A stretch of 64,000 nucleotides of DNA. Origin: Setaria digitata. Taxonomy: Eukaryota > Nematoda > Chromadorea > Rhabditida > Setariidae. The stretch is taken from positions 1 to 64,000 of the forward strand of contig RCAB01000313.1 in the NCBI GenBank assembly GCA_003640385.1, in the 5' to 3' direction. Below, piece by piece: positions 11,648 to 24,802 of the stretch. Position numbers and translations under genes: made by a program. Position 1 is the first letter of the stretch. Every line of letters begins with the position of its first letter. The notes beneath the pieces are model-generated. The model ran no database searches and was not told the origin of the DNA. It saw only the letters and a list, made by a program, of their open reading frames with translations.

Positions 11648-13152
11648 ATGTGGCTATGTAAATTGTTATTTTGGCAGGAAAGAAGCTTATCATCATATAG
11701 ATTGCTACCGAGTGCAATTAATGAGATAGCAAATAATATATCATTAAAATTTAACCTTCATACAACACCATCTTGGAATCGTGAACAGATTTTACAGGTA
11801 ATAAATATAATATATTGTGTATTTTAATAGCTTAAAAATTGCTATATAATGTTTTAATTATATTTCCTGTATCTTTTGCTTTTTTTTTTTTCCAAAATTT
11901 TATCTTTCAAGAATTAACGATTTTTTTTTAAGCATTCATATTTGAGTAATAACGTATGAGTGTGAAAGAGTTGTTGAAAATGTTGAAAGTTTAAAGGATT
12001 AATTTTAATATCTCTTTGTCAAAATTATTTTCAAAAAGACTTTTCAAAATATTTAAAAATTTCCTTGATATATTGCTTTATAATAAAGTAAATTATCAGA
12101 AGGTATGTATTCGTTTGTTCCTTTATTATTATAGTATATGCATTTGATGGATGGACCACCGAAACGTCGTAGTCGTAGTAGAGATCATACAGCAGTTCGT
12201 GGTTTCAACTATTTCAAAGGAATTGTTTTGAAAAGTACGTTTATCAAATTATGAAATCATAGATAGCTTTGCAATCTTGGGATCTGTATCCTCTTTCAGA
12301 GATTTTTCCGTTCATTTTTGTCATTTATATGTATATATATACATTTAAAAAAAAAAAAAACTAATTACGCACAGCTATGTGTAATTAATTATTTGTAGCT
12401 TTGATAAGACATCCAAAGAAACCAAATTCGGGAAATCGTAAATGTGCTTTGGTACGTCTAAGTAATGGTAAAGAAGTATGTGCTTACATTCCTGGTGTTG
12501 GTCATAATTTGCAAGAGCATTCACAGGTTTTTCTTTTTTCCTTTCCTCGTTATTATTATTTCTTTTTTTTTTTTTTGTTTTGAAAAGTTAAACAAATTAG
12601 CTCCTAAAACATATTAGTAAATATTAAAGTGCTTCAAGAAAAAATGAAATTATCCGTAGGTAATATCAATTTCTTTTCTTTTTTAGTTTTTATTAACAAA
12701 ATCTAGTGGGCGAACATTATACGTAACATTTCTGAGATTTATTTGAACGAAATAAATGGAGATGTATATTAAGTATAGTTAAATTGAAAAGACAAAGTTA
12801 GAGAATGGTTTTTTTTTTTTTTTTTAAATTTTGAAGACGAAAACAAAAAAACCCGACAAATTTGCACAATGAAATTACGAAAAAGCTTTTTTGCTTCTGA
12901 AATTTCATATCAAGTATTTTCATTTTGATTATTGCTCAGAGAGATTTAAGCAAAGAGCTTCAAAATGAAGCTTAGCCATGTGAAATTTATTGGTGATCTC
13001 TTCCATTTTAGAATCCTAATCAGCAATTGCAGGTAATGGTACGTGGTGGGCGTCGACGTGATCTCCAAGGTGTACGAGCTGAAGTGATACGTGGTAAACT
13101 TGATTGTGCCCCGTTACGAAAGAAAGCAAAGAAGGAGGGGGCAGCTAAGTAG
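11648..13152 (+). CDS. MRPS12: Mitochondrial ribosomal protein S12 (uS12m)
   Basis: Four exons: 11648-11797, 12135-12234, 12399-12526, 13033-13152, giving 165 residues with every phase consistent. Exon 1 encodes an N-terminus rich in Ser, Leu and Arg or Lys ([13 protein letters not shown]...) that could be a mitochondrial presequence. Exon 2 has [15 protein letters not shown], exon 3 [20 protein letters not shown] and [13 protein letters not shown], and exon 4 [13 protein letters not shown] and VIRGKLDC. This is the S12 signature, with the PNS and GHNLQEHS loops that line the decoding centre. Known role: small-subunit protein monitoring codon-anticodon pairing in the mitoribosome. An alternative shorter start is MHLMDG in exon 2, but the presequence-like exon 1 favours 11648. 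AATAAA signals lie at 13518-13523 and 13547-13552. Confidence 0.93.
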
Positions 13153-14082
13153 TGAGGCAGAGTTTTGTGTCGGTGCTTGGAATTTTTTTAAAAACCTCAG
13201 AGACTCTCAATAGTATGTCGCTCTTCTTTTTTTCTTTTTTACCCCTTATACTTCACTTTCCCCTCTTACCAGCAGCACATTTAGAATGTTAAAATTTGTA
13301 TCATCAAGCAAAAAAAATTACCCTCAGTCTAAGAGTAAATTATAATTCATATTCCCGAGATACTTTATTCGCATAGCATATCTGGCGAGAATGTTTTTAT
13401 GGATTTTTGTTTATCATATGTCTAATTCCACTTGTTCCTTCCTTCATCGTTTTCTTTTTCTTATTTATCATACAAAGTTGTCAGCGATTATCTGTATGCC
13501 AGTGGACATTTTACTTTAATAAAATCGAAATATTCAGGTTTGCAGCAATAAAATTCAAGATTTATCAAAGTTCAGCTGGGCAGTACTCTGTAGTTTAACA
13601 TCCGTATCCACAGCAGCAGTGACAAAACATAAAAACCATGTCAACAATGATGTGATGGTTTGATAACTTCTACGCAGACAAATATGTTAATAGAATCTGA
13701 TTTCCCAACATTAATGATATTTTATATGAGTCTCGAAGGAAACGTAAAAAGTCATTTTGATGTTAGAGGTACAGTTCTCAAGATGCTAGTTTCAAACAAG
13801 AAAAAAGAAATCCTACTGCTCGTACTTTTCATTCAGATTTAAAAAAAAAAAAGAGCTTTTTTCAGTCACAACAAACGTGAAACTTGAATTTACGAATTAG
13901 ACGGTTTCAGAGATCTCAAGTCTTCGAACATTTAGCACATAACATTAATCTATTCAGGAAAAAGCACTCAGTACTCTCTGCAGGAATTTAAAAGCCACGC
14001 TTCAAATGAAGAGAATACAGCAATTTCTGGAAATTTTAGGACAAAAAATCCTTTAAAGTTATTGATGGACGGAGATAATACT
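13153..14082. other. Convergent 3' region between MRPS12 (+) and SAM synthetase (-)
   Basis: About 930 bases between the two stop codons; probably both 3'UTRs. Short open frames on the plus strand have no recognisable product. Two AATAAA signals for the plus gene lie at about 13.5 kb. Confidence 0.6.
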
Positions 14083-17000
14083 TTAAGCAATGTTAAAGCC
14101 ATTGCGTCTTATATCACCGTTCGAGAATTCTCGATTTTGCAATTTATCCACAAATTCAGGCCGTACTGTCAGCTTTTTCGATTTCTCCCATGCAAAATGA
14201 GGCTTTCCAAAATGTCCGTTACGTGCTGTTTCCTTGTAAATCGGCTTTAGTAAATCCAGCTCACTAAAACAGGATTAAGAGAATAAATTTTAAAAACAAG
14301 CTAATAGATGTCACTACATTAATTGCTTTGCACGAACGTATTACAACTGTTATGAATAACAAAGTGAGCTCTCTAACTATTGTAAGCGCTCTTGTATCCT
14401 ACCCAGAACTTTCAAAATTAATTGAGCTATATTGCTGCCAGCAGTGCAATAAAGTTGGGAAATATGACAAAAAATGCAACATCTCAAATCTGTCCCAAAT
14501 TCGGGCACATTTTTCAGATCATTAATCTGATTTGGTTTTTCGTAGCGATTCAAATCCGTCTAATAAGGCAAAAGTTTTACAATCATACCGAATAATAACG
14601 CCTGGTCGAAGATCGAAATTATCATTCACTATTGTCAACAGTTCCTCTTCAGTAAGGTTGCTCGTCCCATAGTCAACAACTGTTATCGAGAGTGGCTCCG
14701 CGATGCCGATGGCATACGATACCTAGATGTTATTAACAGTTCACTATTACATATAGAAAAAGTGAAACAGGAGCTCAATTTAAATTAAAGAATAGAAAAT
14801 CGCAGAAAAATAATCTAAAAACAGAAAGCTAATAGAAAAATAATAGATTCCTATTCAACATTTTTATTAGAATAATTAGATAATACCTGGACTAGACACC
14901 GTTTACAAATGCCAGCATCTACAAGAGATTTCGCAACCCACCGAGCGCCATAAGCTGCCGAACGATCCACCTGAATATTCGAAGGAAAAATAAGAATAAC
15001 TTTATCTTTGAAATATCTAATGCAATTGGTGCAAATAACTTACTGCACTTCAGTCTGACCATAATACGACAGATTAGTTCGCAAAAGGTAGTTTACAGGC
15101 AACTCCAAGGAAATCAGAATATGTTATACCTTGGTTGGATCCTTGCCAGAAAAAGCACCACCACCGTGGGCACCCCAGCCACCGTACGTGTCCACAATAA
15201 TTTTACGGCCAGTCAGACCAGCATCACTATGAGGTCCACCAACCGAAAAGCTACCACACGGATTCAGATAATACTTCGTAGCATGATCCAACAGATGTGA
15301 TGGAACTACCTCCTGAAAATCTAGATGAAATTTAAAAGGAAATAATGATTGAATACGAGAAATTACAGCGTAAACCCTTACAAAATGCATTAAAATGGGC
15401 ATTGACTATAACCGTTTTGTATATCGCGATATTAGGAGAGGTCTACAGCTCATAATTCAAACATAACTGATGACTGATTAGATAGATAATCGATAATATT
15501 CGAATAACAGTCAATAAACTTTGACAATCTCCAATAATTTTTAAAAACCAAAAACTGATACCGCAAGCAACTTCGTCCTATTTTCACTAAAAAAAAAAAA
15601 AGGAACTAGGCAGAGGAAGACTTACCTGGATTACGTGTTTCATTAAATCAGCCCGAACATCTTCTAACGCAACTGTTGCTTTATGTTGGGCAGATATAAC
15701 AATTGTATGAACTCGAATTGGTATACATGCACCATATTCAAATTTATATTCCACTGTCACCTAAATTGCAATGGTATTTCGCACTGAAATTCACTTGATT
15801 CACTGAATTTCACTGAATTGCAAAAAAATAAATAAATAAATAAAAGGTAAAATTATTCGCTACTGCAATGTTAATTAAAAAAAAAAAAAGACAGGAATTA
15901 GCTATTACTAAAAGGGCGTTATTTATCGAAATCACAAGACTATATATTGGTCTTGCTTTTAATTCTAAGCTTATATTTAACAGTTAAACAAGAATTAGGA
16001 TAATCATCCTGTTCACTTGAGAAAAGCTACATAAGATCGAAGACCTTCGTTGCCAAATAAAACTGAGGTATTATGATTTTGTTTATATATTATAGGGAGC
16101 ATCGTATTGGTGGGACCTCATCAAACTCATCAAACTATACGGTTGGCAACACAAATCTAATTCAACAACCCAATCAAGTAATTTCTAATTCTCGAGAAAT
16201 AATTTTTTTTATTTTGTTTCATTTGTGAAGGAGAGAGGGAAGGAGGGGGAAGGAGAAAGAACAGAATACCTGTGACTTCGAATCAGGTAAAGCCCATTCA
16301 AGAACACCACTTCTTCTGAGCTCATGCAATTGTGCTAACAATTTATGAGCCAACAGCAAAGACAATGGCATACGCTCATCTGTTTCATCTGTTGCATAAC
16401 CGAACATCAGTCCCTGAAAAAGAACAATAAACACTGTAGTGGATGGGGAAGATGAAATCTAAGAACTATTAAGGCCTCGACCAAAGGACACCACTGCAGA
16501 TTTATATGTAATTAACTGACCACAAACTTATCGAAGTTAAGAAGTAAATCATCAGTTAATCCCAAAACAATTATATTTTAAATGCATTCCTAAAAATATA
16601 AATAAGGATGAGTGTACATTCGTGTATTGGTATTTGTTTCATACTTAATTTTGTTTTATCCAAAACACGAACAGGAAGTGATATAGTAGTAACATTTTTC
16701 ATAAACTGTGTAGTCATCTATCTATATGAGGAACATAATAGAACGGAATAATGAATGCAAAACGAAAATGATCGAAGAACAAACTTGATCGCCAGCACCA
16801 ATCTCTTCGAACTTCCGATTTAAGTGCACGCCAGCTGCTATTTCAGGTGCTTGCTGTTCTAATGCTATTATCACATTACATGATTTATAATCAAAACCTA
16901 TAAAAACAGGGAATTCGTAACTAAAAAAGATAATCGAAGAATCTCTTCTAACTCGTCGCTCCAAACTTAATCAGTATGTTGTCTTAAAGGGTATGGTTAT

Positions 17001-18054
17001 ATAACGTGGAATAACGCTCTATTCTCGATGTGAATGCGCCACTTATCATTTCAAGAACAGTATGGTGAGTCTCAATATGAATCCCACTAAAGTAGACAGA
17101 TTATGCTGCTATAAAATTTAGCGATAACAAAACAGGTAATCCTATAAATCTCTAATAATAAACCCTTGGAGGTATCGTCGAATCCTATCTGTCGAACTGT
17201 ATCCCTAACGATTTGATAGTAATCAACATTTGCATTAGATGTAATTTCCCCACACAGCATTAACATGTCCGTTTTGGTTACTGTTTCTGTAAGAAAGTAA
17301 CAACTTTAAACGGACGTCAGTTTTAGCTGTTTTGAGGAAATCAACTTAATTAGTGTAATCGACAGAAAGCTGATCTGAAATTATAATTAATTAAAAAGTA
17401 ATAGGCAGACGACAGAGGAGATAGTGCTGACGAAATTAATACAGTTCTATCATCCGCTAAATCCTTAATTATGAAAAAGATATTTTCTAAATCCTAATAT
17501 CTCTTGTGTTCCAAAAGATATAAAAATAAATAAAAAGTTAAAAGGCTGTCTAAAGCAGCCCGTTCGAAAAAGAATATTTTGATCGCTCAGATAATCTTTC
17601 TGACCGCAAGCAACTTTTGCATTCGGATCTTGCGCAAGGTGAGCATCCAGAACAGCATCCGAAATCATGTCACACATTTTATCCGGATGACCTTCGCTGA
17701 CCGATTCGGATGTAAAGAGAAACCTCTGATTACGAAATAATTCTGAAAAATCTCTATTTTATTAATTTAACTAACTGACCACATTAAAATACAGGCGCAT
17801 AGCAGTTCCACAAATTTAAGTTAAAATTACAAAAGTATGTCAATCAAATTCCAAAAAAAGAAAAAAGTATATAATTTATACTTAGCTTACTTTATTGTGT
17901 CAAAAAATCTTTCAGTTAATCTGTTTATCTTTTACTGAAACATCACGACGACACCAACAAAAAATTAACAAAAACATTACACAGAAAAATTATTTTCATA
18001 ACTAATCAACTAACCAGAACCGTTCCGATGCATTCCAAATCCGTCATGCGCCAT
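14083..18054 (-). CDS. sams: S-adenosylmethionine synthetase (methionine adenosyltransferase)
   Basis: Ten minus-strand exons, 5' to 3': 18015-18054, 17605-17742, 17164-17286, 16785-16897, 16270-16413, 15626-15760, 15130-15312, 14887-14970, 14589-14722, 14083-14263. They join without frame break into 424 residues, near the family length of about 395-400 plus a short N-terminal extension. Catalytic landmarks are present: SEGHPDK (residues 29-35, ATP/methionine site), [12 protein letters not shown] (from 134) and the phosphate-binding GGGAFSGKD (281-289). The C-terminus carries [14 protein letters not shown]. Role: makes SAM from ATP and methionine in the cytosol, the donor for nearly all methylation and the precursor for polyamines. 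No strong TTTCAG is seen just before the ATG. All key residues visible are intact, so the gene looks functional. Confidence 0.97.
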
Positions 18055-18249
18055 TTCTTCAGTTTTTATGTCGCTTGTTCAAAAAAGTACTGCTTGACAG
18101 ATGCAAAAGAAAGAATATAAATATCGAACAACTGACACAATGTCAGGTGAAAAATAGTCAAGTATACCCTAAAATTTGTTGAAAAAATCAAAAATAAAAA
18201 CTCCAATGAGAACAAGAAAAATCGCTACACAAACTAAATAACTCAAAAA

Positions 18250-18435
18250 TCAGTCTTTAACTGCTGTGTAAAAATAACAGTATGTCATTAATTATTATTA
18301 TTATTAATTATTACTACTATTATTAATTATTAATTNAACAGCGAAATTTAACTGCTGTGTAAAAATAACAGCATGTCATTAATTATTATTATTATTAATT
18401 ATTACTACTATTATTAATTATTAATTACTATTACT
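18250..18435. repeat. Duplicated ATT-rich tract around single N (assembly joint)
   Basis: The text AACTGCTGTGTAAAAATAACA plus the following ATT/ACT tract occurs once before and once after the N at 18336, with a single substitution early in the copy. Likely an unmerged contig overlap in low-complexity DNA. Confidence 0.75.
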
Positions 18436-19559
18436 ACTATTAACCTCTGCTACTACTACTTACGCTATTAATATTAACTGCTGCCACCGCTTATTAATAA
18501 TGATTAGTAATTATCATTGATTTCGCTGACTTTAGTCATTATATCAATAATTATTACCAGTATTCCACAACGTACATATATATCAACCATTCAAAACTCG
18601 AAATTATCACTGAAGTCGAAAAGTACAGACATAAACTAATTATATAATGTAAATAACACCTAACTATATATAACATAAATAATACCTGATCAAAACAGAA
18701 AAAGATGTATTAAAGGCAAATGAAGGAAGGAGTTAAAAAAGAAATATTAATCTATAATTACAATAATTATTAACAGCTTAATATTAATAGCTGGAGCTGG
18801 AGCTAAAATATGAAATATTAGCGAATTTAACTGCACATCATGGAAAAAATATGTTTACAAAATAATTTGAAAAATTATTACACCGTGAAAAAAATCAATA
18901 CAAAATAGGAATTCATAAAGTATTGCTAAAGAGTGAATATTTTATAATTTTATCAACAATTTATCAGCTTCTCACTAGGCATTTGATCAATACTAGCTTT
19001 GGTCGTAACATATCAAAATTTAAGACATAAATGTAAAGCGCGTCTTGGAAAGAAATCAATAATGTTGCTTAGTACTATTAGCATCTTTTACCACTAATAA
19101 GTTCCTAAGATGATGACAGTCACGACGAACCAAGGGATAAATAATAATAGAATGATTGTAACAACAACGATTAAAAAATGATTTTGTTACAAGTGATGAA
19201 CGGATAATACAAATAACATTTATGGAATAAAAAACAGCGATAACTTATCAGGAATATGCATGAATGATCACTACGATAAAGAAACATCTCGAAAAAGCAA
19301 ATGAAGTAGAGTGGAAATGAAAAAAAAAGAAAAAAAACACAGGGTTATCAGTACCATAGCTGCAGAAAATTCCCACACCTACTTTGCTGAGATTTGTACG
19401 AATGACGGATATACATCTCGAAATTTTGATTTGTGTACCATAGAAGTTAGAAGAATTTATTGATTTGTGATGAAATGACATAACGATAAAACACTAATGA
19501 AATAACCAGTTTATTACATGAAAATCTAAATGTTGCTAAATACACCAAAATCAAAAGCG

Positions 19560-19920
19560 TGCGAATGAATCCCCTTGAACTTTTCTCCCGTATCTCTTCC
19601 ATCTGCAATCCAATCCTAAAATGTCTCATTAGGTCAAGGTTTGATGGTAAGTTGCGACACCCCGTGGTGCCCTTGAACTGAGGACGAAGTGTAGGGGTGG
19701 TGAGTTGTCGATTCTTAGAAGATATAATTCTAGAATTAATGCGTTTGGAATTGTAAATGCCAGAAAGAGCGATATAGGTCATCGAAATCTGATCACAATC
19801 CTTCTCAAGCGGCGATATAAGGATCCAGGTCACCACACAGTCTACAACGGTTTTCCATATAATTATGATAAGAAAAAGGTTACTACAGTGGAAGATAAAC
19901 TGTTACACTTCATGCCATAA
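19560..19920. other. Less AT-rich island with open frames on both strands
   Basis: On the plus strand an open frame ends at a TAA at 19918-19920 and contains ILLKRRYKDPGHHTVYNGF. On the minus strand a 129-codon frame spans 19447-19836. Base composition is more coding-like than its surroundings. I recognise neither product, there is no clear start or acceptor, and which strand (if any) is coding cannot be decided. The last bases of the plus frame are repeated after the N at 19926. Confidence 0.3.
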
Positions 19921-19967
19921 TAAAANAAGAAAAGATAAACTGTTACACTTCATGCCATAATAAAATA
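19887..19967. repeat. Short direct duplication around single N
   Basis: About 35 bases (AGATAAACTGTTACACTTCA onward) precede the N at 19926 and recur identically after it. Assembly joint. Confidence 0.75.
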
Positions 19968-21420
19968 TATCTCGTGATATAAACATTATCATCATTATAA
20001 ACAGTAATCATTGATACTATGTAATGACAGCATTTCCTACTTTTCAATATTTTCCTCTTATAAGGAATGATATACAACAAATATTTGAAAAAATGGTATT
20101 AAAGTGAGAAGGGCGAATGAATTATTTCAGATACTTGCAAAAATATTACATGCATAAAGAATAGATTAAATCTTCCGGCACTATCAAAAATGAGGAATTT
20201 TGGAGAGGAAGTTGTGCAAATCTGAGGGATCAAGGCATATACCAATAACTAGAATTCCAAAATATCGAATTAAATATTTTATTTGTTACATATATCAATA
20301 GGATACGATTTGTTAGACATGTAAAAATCGAATTAAAAAAATGTTTGGTCTGCTCGATAAGTATCCCATATCAAAGACACAAAACAAAAAAGCAATGGAT
20401 GAAAATTCGAATCAATCAAGCATTTAATTCAGAGAGATAAGTACTCGGATACTTAAGTCAGAAACATAAAATAAGCAATAAATTTAAGTTATTTGGGTTA
20501 TTAAGTATTCGAATATCGTCGAAATACACGAATTCTGATTGTTTAGCAATAGAAATCGATTATTTGAACTGCTCAATCCATTAGCTACTCAAATGGTTAA
20601 TGGCATACTTAAGTTATCAGTTTGAAAAATGCCATTGCGATCACTGTTTCTGTCACTGTCATTACCAAATATTAAAGACATAGAGGCATTTAAGTAATTA
20701 GTTATATAAGTACTTGGCTTGCACGACTTAACTTGACTTACTTGACAAAAAAATTGCCATCCATGCCGCCAGCAAAAATTGCTCATTTGTGCCACGAGGC
20801 GGTAAACATTGAGCAGTGGATTTTTGCAAGTTACACCTCGACCGGTCATTCCTTGTTGGCGCTTGAATATAAATAAGTTGGGCGGTAATGGACATGTGAG
20901 ATGTGACGTACGTGAAAGTTACAGAAGGTGTGTGCGGAAAGTTTACAAGTTTTCTTTTTTTTTTTTTTAATCACTTTTTTATCACTACATTACAAACATT
21001 CTATTTGTAGGTATCGTTTAATATTTTATGCTTACTTTTTCCAATCAGAAGCATTTATATTCACCTACAGCGATCTTTTTTCTATGGATACTTTTCTACT
21101 TTCAACTTCTATTTTGTAAATTTATCGTTCCATTTATTCAACCTTCCTCTTAATGCTGATTCGTTCCCCATTTAACCTCTCTGTTAAATAATCCTTAAAA
21201 TACATAATGAAATTGGTAAGAATCTGAGATTCTTTTTCGTGTTCATGATTCGCTGCTTTTAATTTTCAGTCTCAAATGTTCTAATATTTATTTGCAAGTA
21301 CTTCTTGTTATGTAATAATACGACTTTCAACTTTTTCATTGGAGCTTTTTGTATTAATGCAGTATTTCTCTTTGCATTAGGATTTCTTTATTAGATAAAA
21401 TTTGAGTGATATCAGTAGAA

Positions 21421-21429
21421 TGGTTTTAG
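21421..21429 (+). promoter_or_regulatory. Putative spliced-leader acceptor of ZNHIT6
   Basis: TGGTTTTAG ends three bases before the ATG at 21433, with no coding exon upstream. Such very short leaders are typical of nematode trans-spliced messages. Confidence 0.5.
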
Positions 21430-21432
21430 ATT

Positions 21433-24400
21433 ATGGATGAAGTACAACATACATTATTGTTAGATGAGGCAGCTGCTGAAAGTACTACAGCATCATCTGT
21501 ACGATTATGTGATATGTGTCATAAGGATTCATGGAAGTATCGTTGTCCACGATGCTCATTTCGTACTTGTTCGTTACCATGTTCCAAGGAACATAAAGCT
21601 AAATATGAAGTAAGTATAAAAGTTTTTGTTGTTCATATAATTTTTGCTAGTTTAATCCATGCAGTTTTTCGCATTCTTTGAAGATTTTTTTTTTTTATTA
21701 TCAATTATTAATGAATGGTATTAGTTGATTTGAAGAACTTTAAAATCTTTTTAATATTATAGTGTTCTGGTGAACGTGAAAAATCATTTGATGTTATTAA
21801 AAGGCTAACCGATTATTCGTCATCTGTAGCTGTCGATGATGAAAAATTCCTAAAGAACGTTACAACATCTTTGAGCAGCGCTTCGGAACGTCTGACAGAA
21901 TTAAATAATCCAAATTTCCCCGATGCCGTACATCAGGTGAAAGAAAGTGATAGTATGGCTGAAGTGATTGCTGATATTTCAACAGAAGAGATTCCCGTGG
22001 TGGAAGGTGAAGAGAACCGTGCTAATGCTTTTGAGGATAGTGAGAGTGGCCTCTCAGATGAGTTTCATGATGACAGAGTAGTTCCACAGCCACAGGTATT
22101 TTTTCAATGTTAGATTTAAAGTAAGATTTTGTTATTCGGATGTTTTTAGTAGTGATTGTTATAGTTGGAATTGTACATTTCCAACATATTCTATATCATA
22201 TTCAAAAAATTACCACCCAGTTATCTCCCACACAGAGATTCGGAATGACCTTGTAATTATACCTACTGTAACTAATGTTCTCTCGTGTCAGTATCTTATT
22301 GTTTTTAATTATAGATGAACGACAAAAAGATATTGTCAGTGGATCATCTAGAATGGAAAGCGATTGCGATGAAGCGTTACTTACTTAATAATGCTCATCG
22401 ACGACGTATCTGGCTTACTATGACCCCTGAAAAAAGTCTGTATCAATTTCATGTTTCAGGCGATGCTTTGTTTTTGTCATCATAATAAGAGCGAAGAAAA
22501 AACGAAACAAAAAGTCATTCGTTTTAAATTTCTCTACTGTGTATTTAGTGTAATTATTGTTTATTTTTTTTCTTCTTATTTTTGAGGTTTTTTCTCCCTT
22601 CTTTTTTTTTTCAAATTTGCATGTGAAAATTTAAGAGGATAACAGCTCTCGCCATGAGCAGTATTCTGACACTATATTTTGGACCATAAGAATGATTTTT
22701 CGTCGAGAGGAGCAAGTTGAAGATGAAAAACGAATTGTTGAAGTTGGGTACACTGTAAATAATATACCCGAAAGTATATCCGTCGCAACACTTCTGCGGC
22801 AGTTCATTAAACCCAAAAAGGTTCTTTTTAAACATTAAAATTTCATTTCTGAAGTATAGTTTAATGCGTATTCAGCTAAACTGTTTACTGATTCTTACGA
22901 CTCGTTTTAGCTGTTTCTCTCTTAACTTTTCCAATTCTAATTGATTCACACTTCACCTTTTATTATATTTGGAAGGAGACCGTTACACTGGTCTATAAAA
23001 GTACGTATAACAGCATCGAGTGTTTCACTCCTTCGATGTTCAAAAAAAAATATGAAAAAAAAGTTCGAAAAAATTTTTATTGCAGTCTTGTTTCTATAAT
23101 AAATATAATAGATAAATAGATTTTGAATAAGCAAATATAAAATACAAATATGCCTACATATATATATATATATATATATATATAGATAGATAGATAGAAT
23201 GATAGATAGATGTAGGCAAGCAATTTGTTTAAAAGAATTGATTTGCTTCTTAGATTGGACCAGTTGTTAGTAAATCGGATCTTGATGCGGAAAAGATGGC
23301 GCCATTCCAAGAAGCTGGTATTGACAAGTTGATGATTTATATGCCTGTACCTGTTGATGGAAAAGAACGGTATATTATTTTATAAGACAAAAAATAACTT
23401 ATATTAACAACTTATAATATATCTTGATGGAACCAAGAATTACTGGTTCCTGCTTAAGGCCTTTTGATGATCTAAAAGAGATATATAAAGCATTAAAAAT
23501 TTCTCCAATCATTTTCATTCGATAATTTAGCTCTTTTTTTTTCTTCTAAAAAAAAGGAATAAAAGCGCTCTTTAGGGCGATTTTTTTCCCTTATTTTTTT
23601 TTTTTTTGGTTATTTCATCTGGAAAATCTTTCCCTCGTTTAGATCGGTACTACTTTGAGTTTGTTCATGTTGGAATCTTTTGATATAATAAATCTCACTC
23701 AGGAAGGCATATTTTCAGATATCAACTATTTGCTCATTTTTATAAAACAAAATAAGAACATTCTATGTTTTTCAGTTTTTATGTCGTAGACCCTTCAAAG
23801 TCGATTCTGGATAATACACGAAATCGTTTCATTTTGGAACACCCTACCTTCATTGTTACAGTGGATAATCAGTTTAATGATTATGTTATGCTAAGTGAGC
23901 AGGAAGCACGAGAGCTTCGAGAATTGCACAGACAAAAAAATCGGGATCAAAATATGCGGCACAATAATGTTTGAAAAATTATTATTATTATTTTTTGTTC
24001 TTTTCTGTCTTTCTTTTTACTTTTCATTAAACCTGCAGAGGGCATTGCAATTCTTGTTTATTGTCCTAAATTTTACTTCGCTTATTATTATTGTTCATTT
24101 GAATGATGTAAGAAAATGGTTTTTATCTAAAAATTATTTCTTCTTTCAATGTTAAGTAACCGTATTTTATTCTTCAGTTTCGTGGGAGAGGTCGATTTGA
24201 TAATGGACGTTTTATGCCTCGTGGCAGAGGTGGTGGACGAGGAGGCTTCAAAAGGCCTTATGATTCGCCAGACGGAAGAAATGGTCGTGGATCTGGAAGG
24301 CCATGGAAGTGTGGTCGACCATTTCGAGGTGGCTACAGTCAGAAGTGTGACTTCTATGAACGGTATTTCATAGATTAAGTTATATTTTCATTTTAAAAAA

Positions 24401-24802
24401 AATGGATGTCCCAAAGATATTTATGCAGCCTATGTTCTGCCTTTTGGCATTGGAATTATCTGTTGTTTACTTTTTTACTAATTTTTGATGTTTTTGCAAT
24501 AAGTTCTGCGATGGTCTGTTTTCCATCATCAAAGTTTTCGGCTGTTTAGATAAAGATTTATTTTATAGCTAACAACAGCAAGTCTATTTTATATGCCATT
24601 TTGATTTTATAGGAACAGTAATTCTCGAGGCGCGCCGCACATTTCAACTTTTGCATCGCAAGACTGCGATCAGCGCCCACTAATCCATTCGCAAATAACC
24701 GATGCGGTTGTGGATGCTTGGTCAAAAGCTCTTGAAACTAAATCAAAAAAAGAGGAACCTCCATACGTTAACTGCTCAAGCGAAGTTCAAACTGGTTCAT
24801 GA
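21433..24802 (+). CDS. ZNHIT6: Box C/D snoRNA protein 1 (zf-HIT, BCD1/ZNHIT6)
   Basis: Eight exons: 21433-21609, 21763-22095, 22315-22435, 22636-22820, 23254-23369, 23776-23968, 24178-24362, 24613-24802, joining into 499 residues. The zf-HIT finger has its metal ligands in order: Cys26, Cys29, Cys38, Cys41, Cys46, Cys50, His54, Cys60. An acidic linker follows, then the BCD1 core: an NSSRHEQYSDTIFWTI strand, SVATLLRQF, and the hallmark DPSKSILDNTRNRFILEHPT. Role: nuclear assembly factor for box C/D snoRNPs, acting with the R2TP machinery. After the core, exon 7 encodes an RG/RGG-rich stretch (FRGRGRF, PRGRGGGRGG) and exon 8 a polar tail, which is more than I expect for the family. The exon 4 acceptor is TTTAAG, weaker than the others but the only one in phase. 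An AATAAA lies near 25131. Confidence 0.92.
23156..23210. repeat. TA and GATA microsatellite in a ZNHIT6 intron
   Basis: A TA run to about 23184 passes into GATA repeats to about 23210. Confidence 0.85.

Larger units (their letters stand above)
18055..21427. other. Intergenic region between SAM synthetase (-) and ZNHIT6 (+)
   Basis: About 3.4 kb between divergently transcribed genes. It holds a TTA/TAC-rich duplicated tract around an N at 18336, a second N joint at 19926, and two less AT-rich patches with open frames (19560-19920 and 20780-20850). I recognise no product in either. Confidence 0.5.

Noticed and set aside
20589..20849. 86-codon minus-strand frame starting MTGRGVTCKNPLLNVYRLV
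   Set aside because: A good donor-like GTAAGT lies inside, so it could be a first exon, but no partner exon or homology was found before the SAM synthetase gene.
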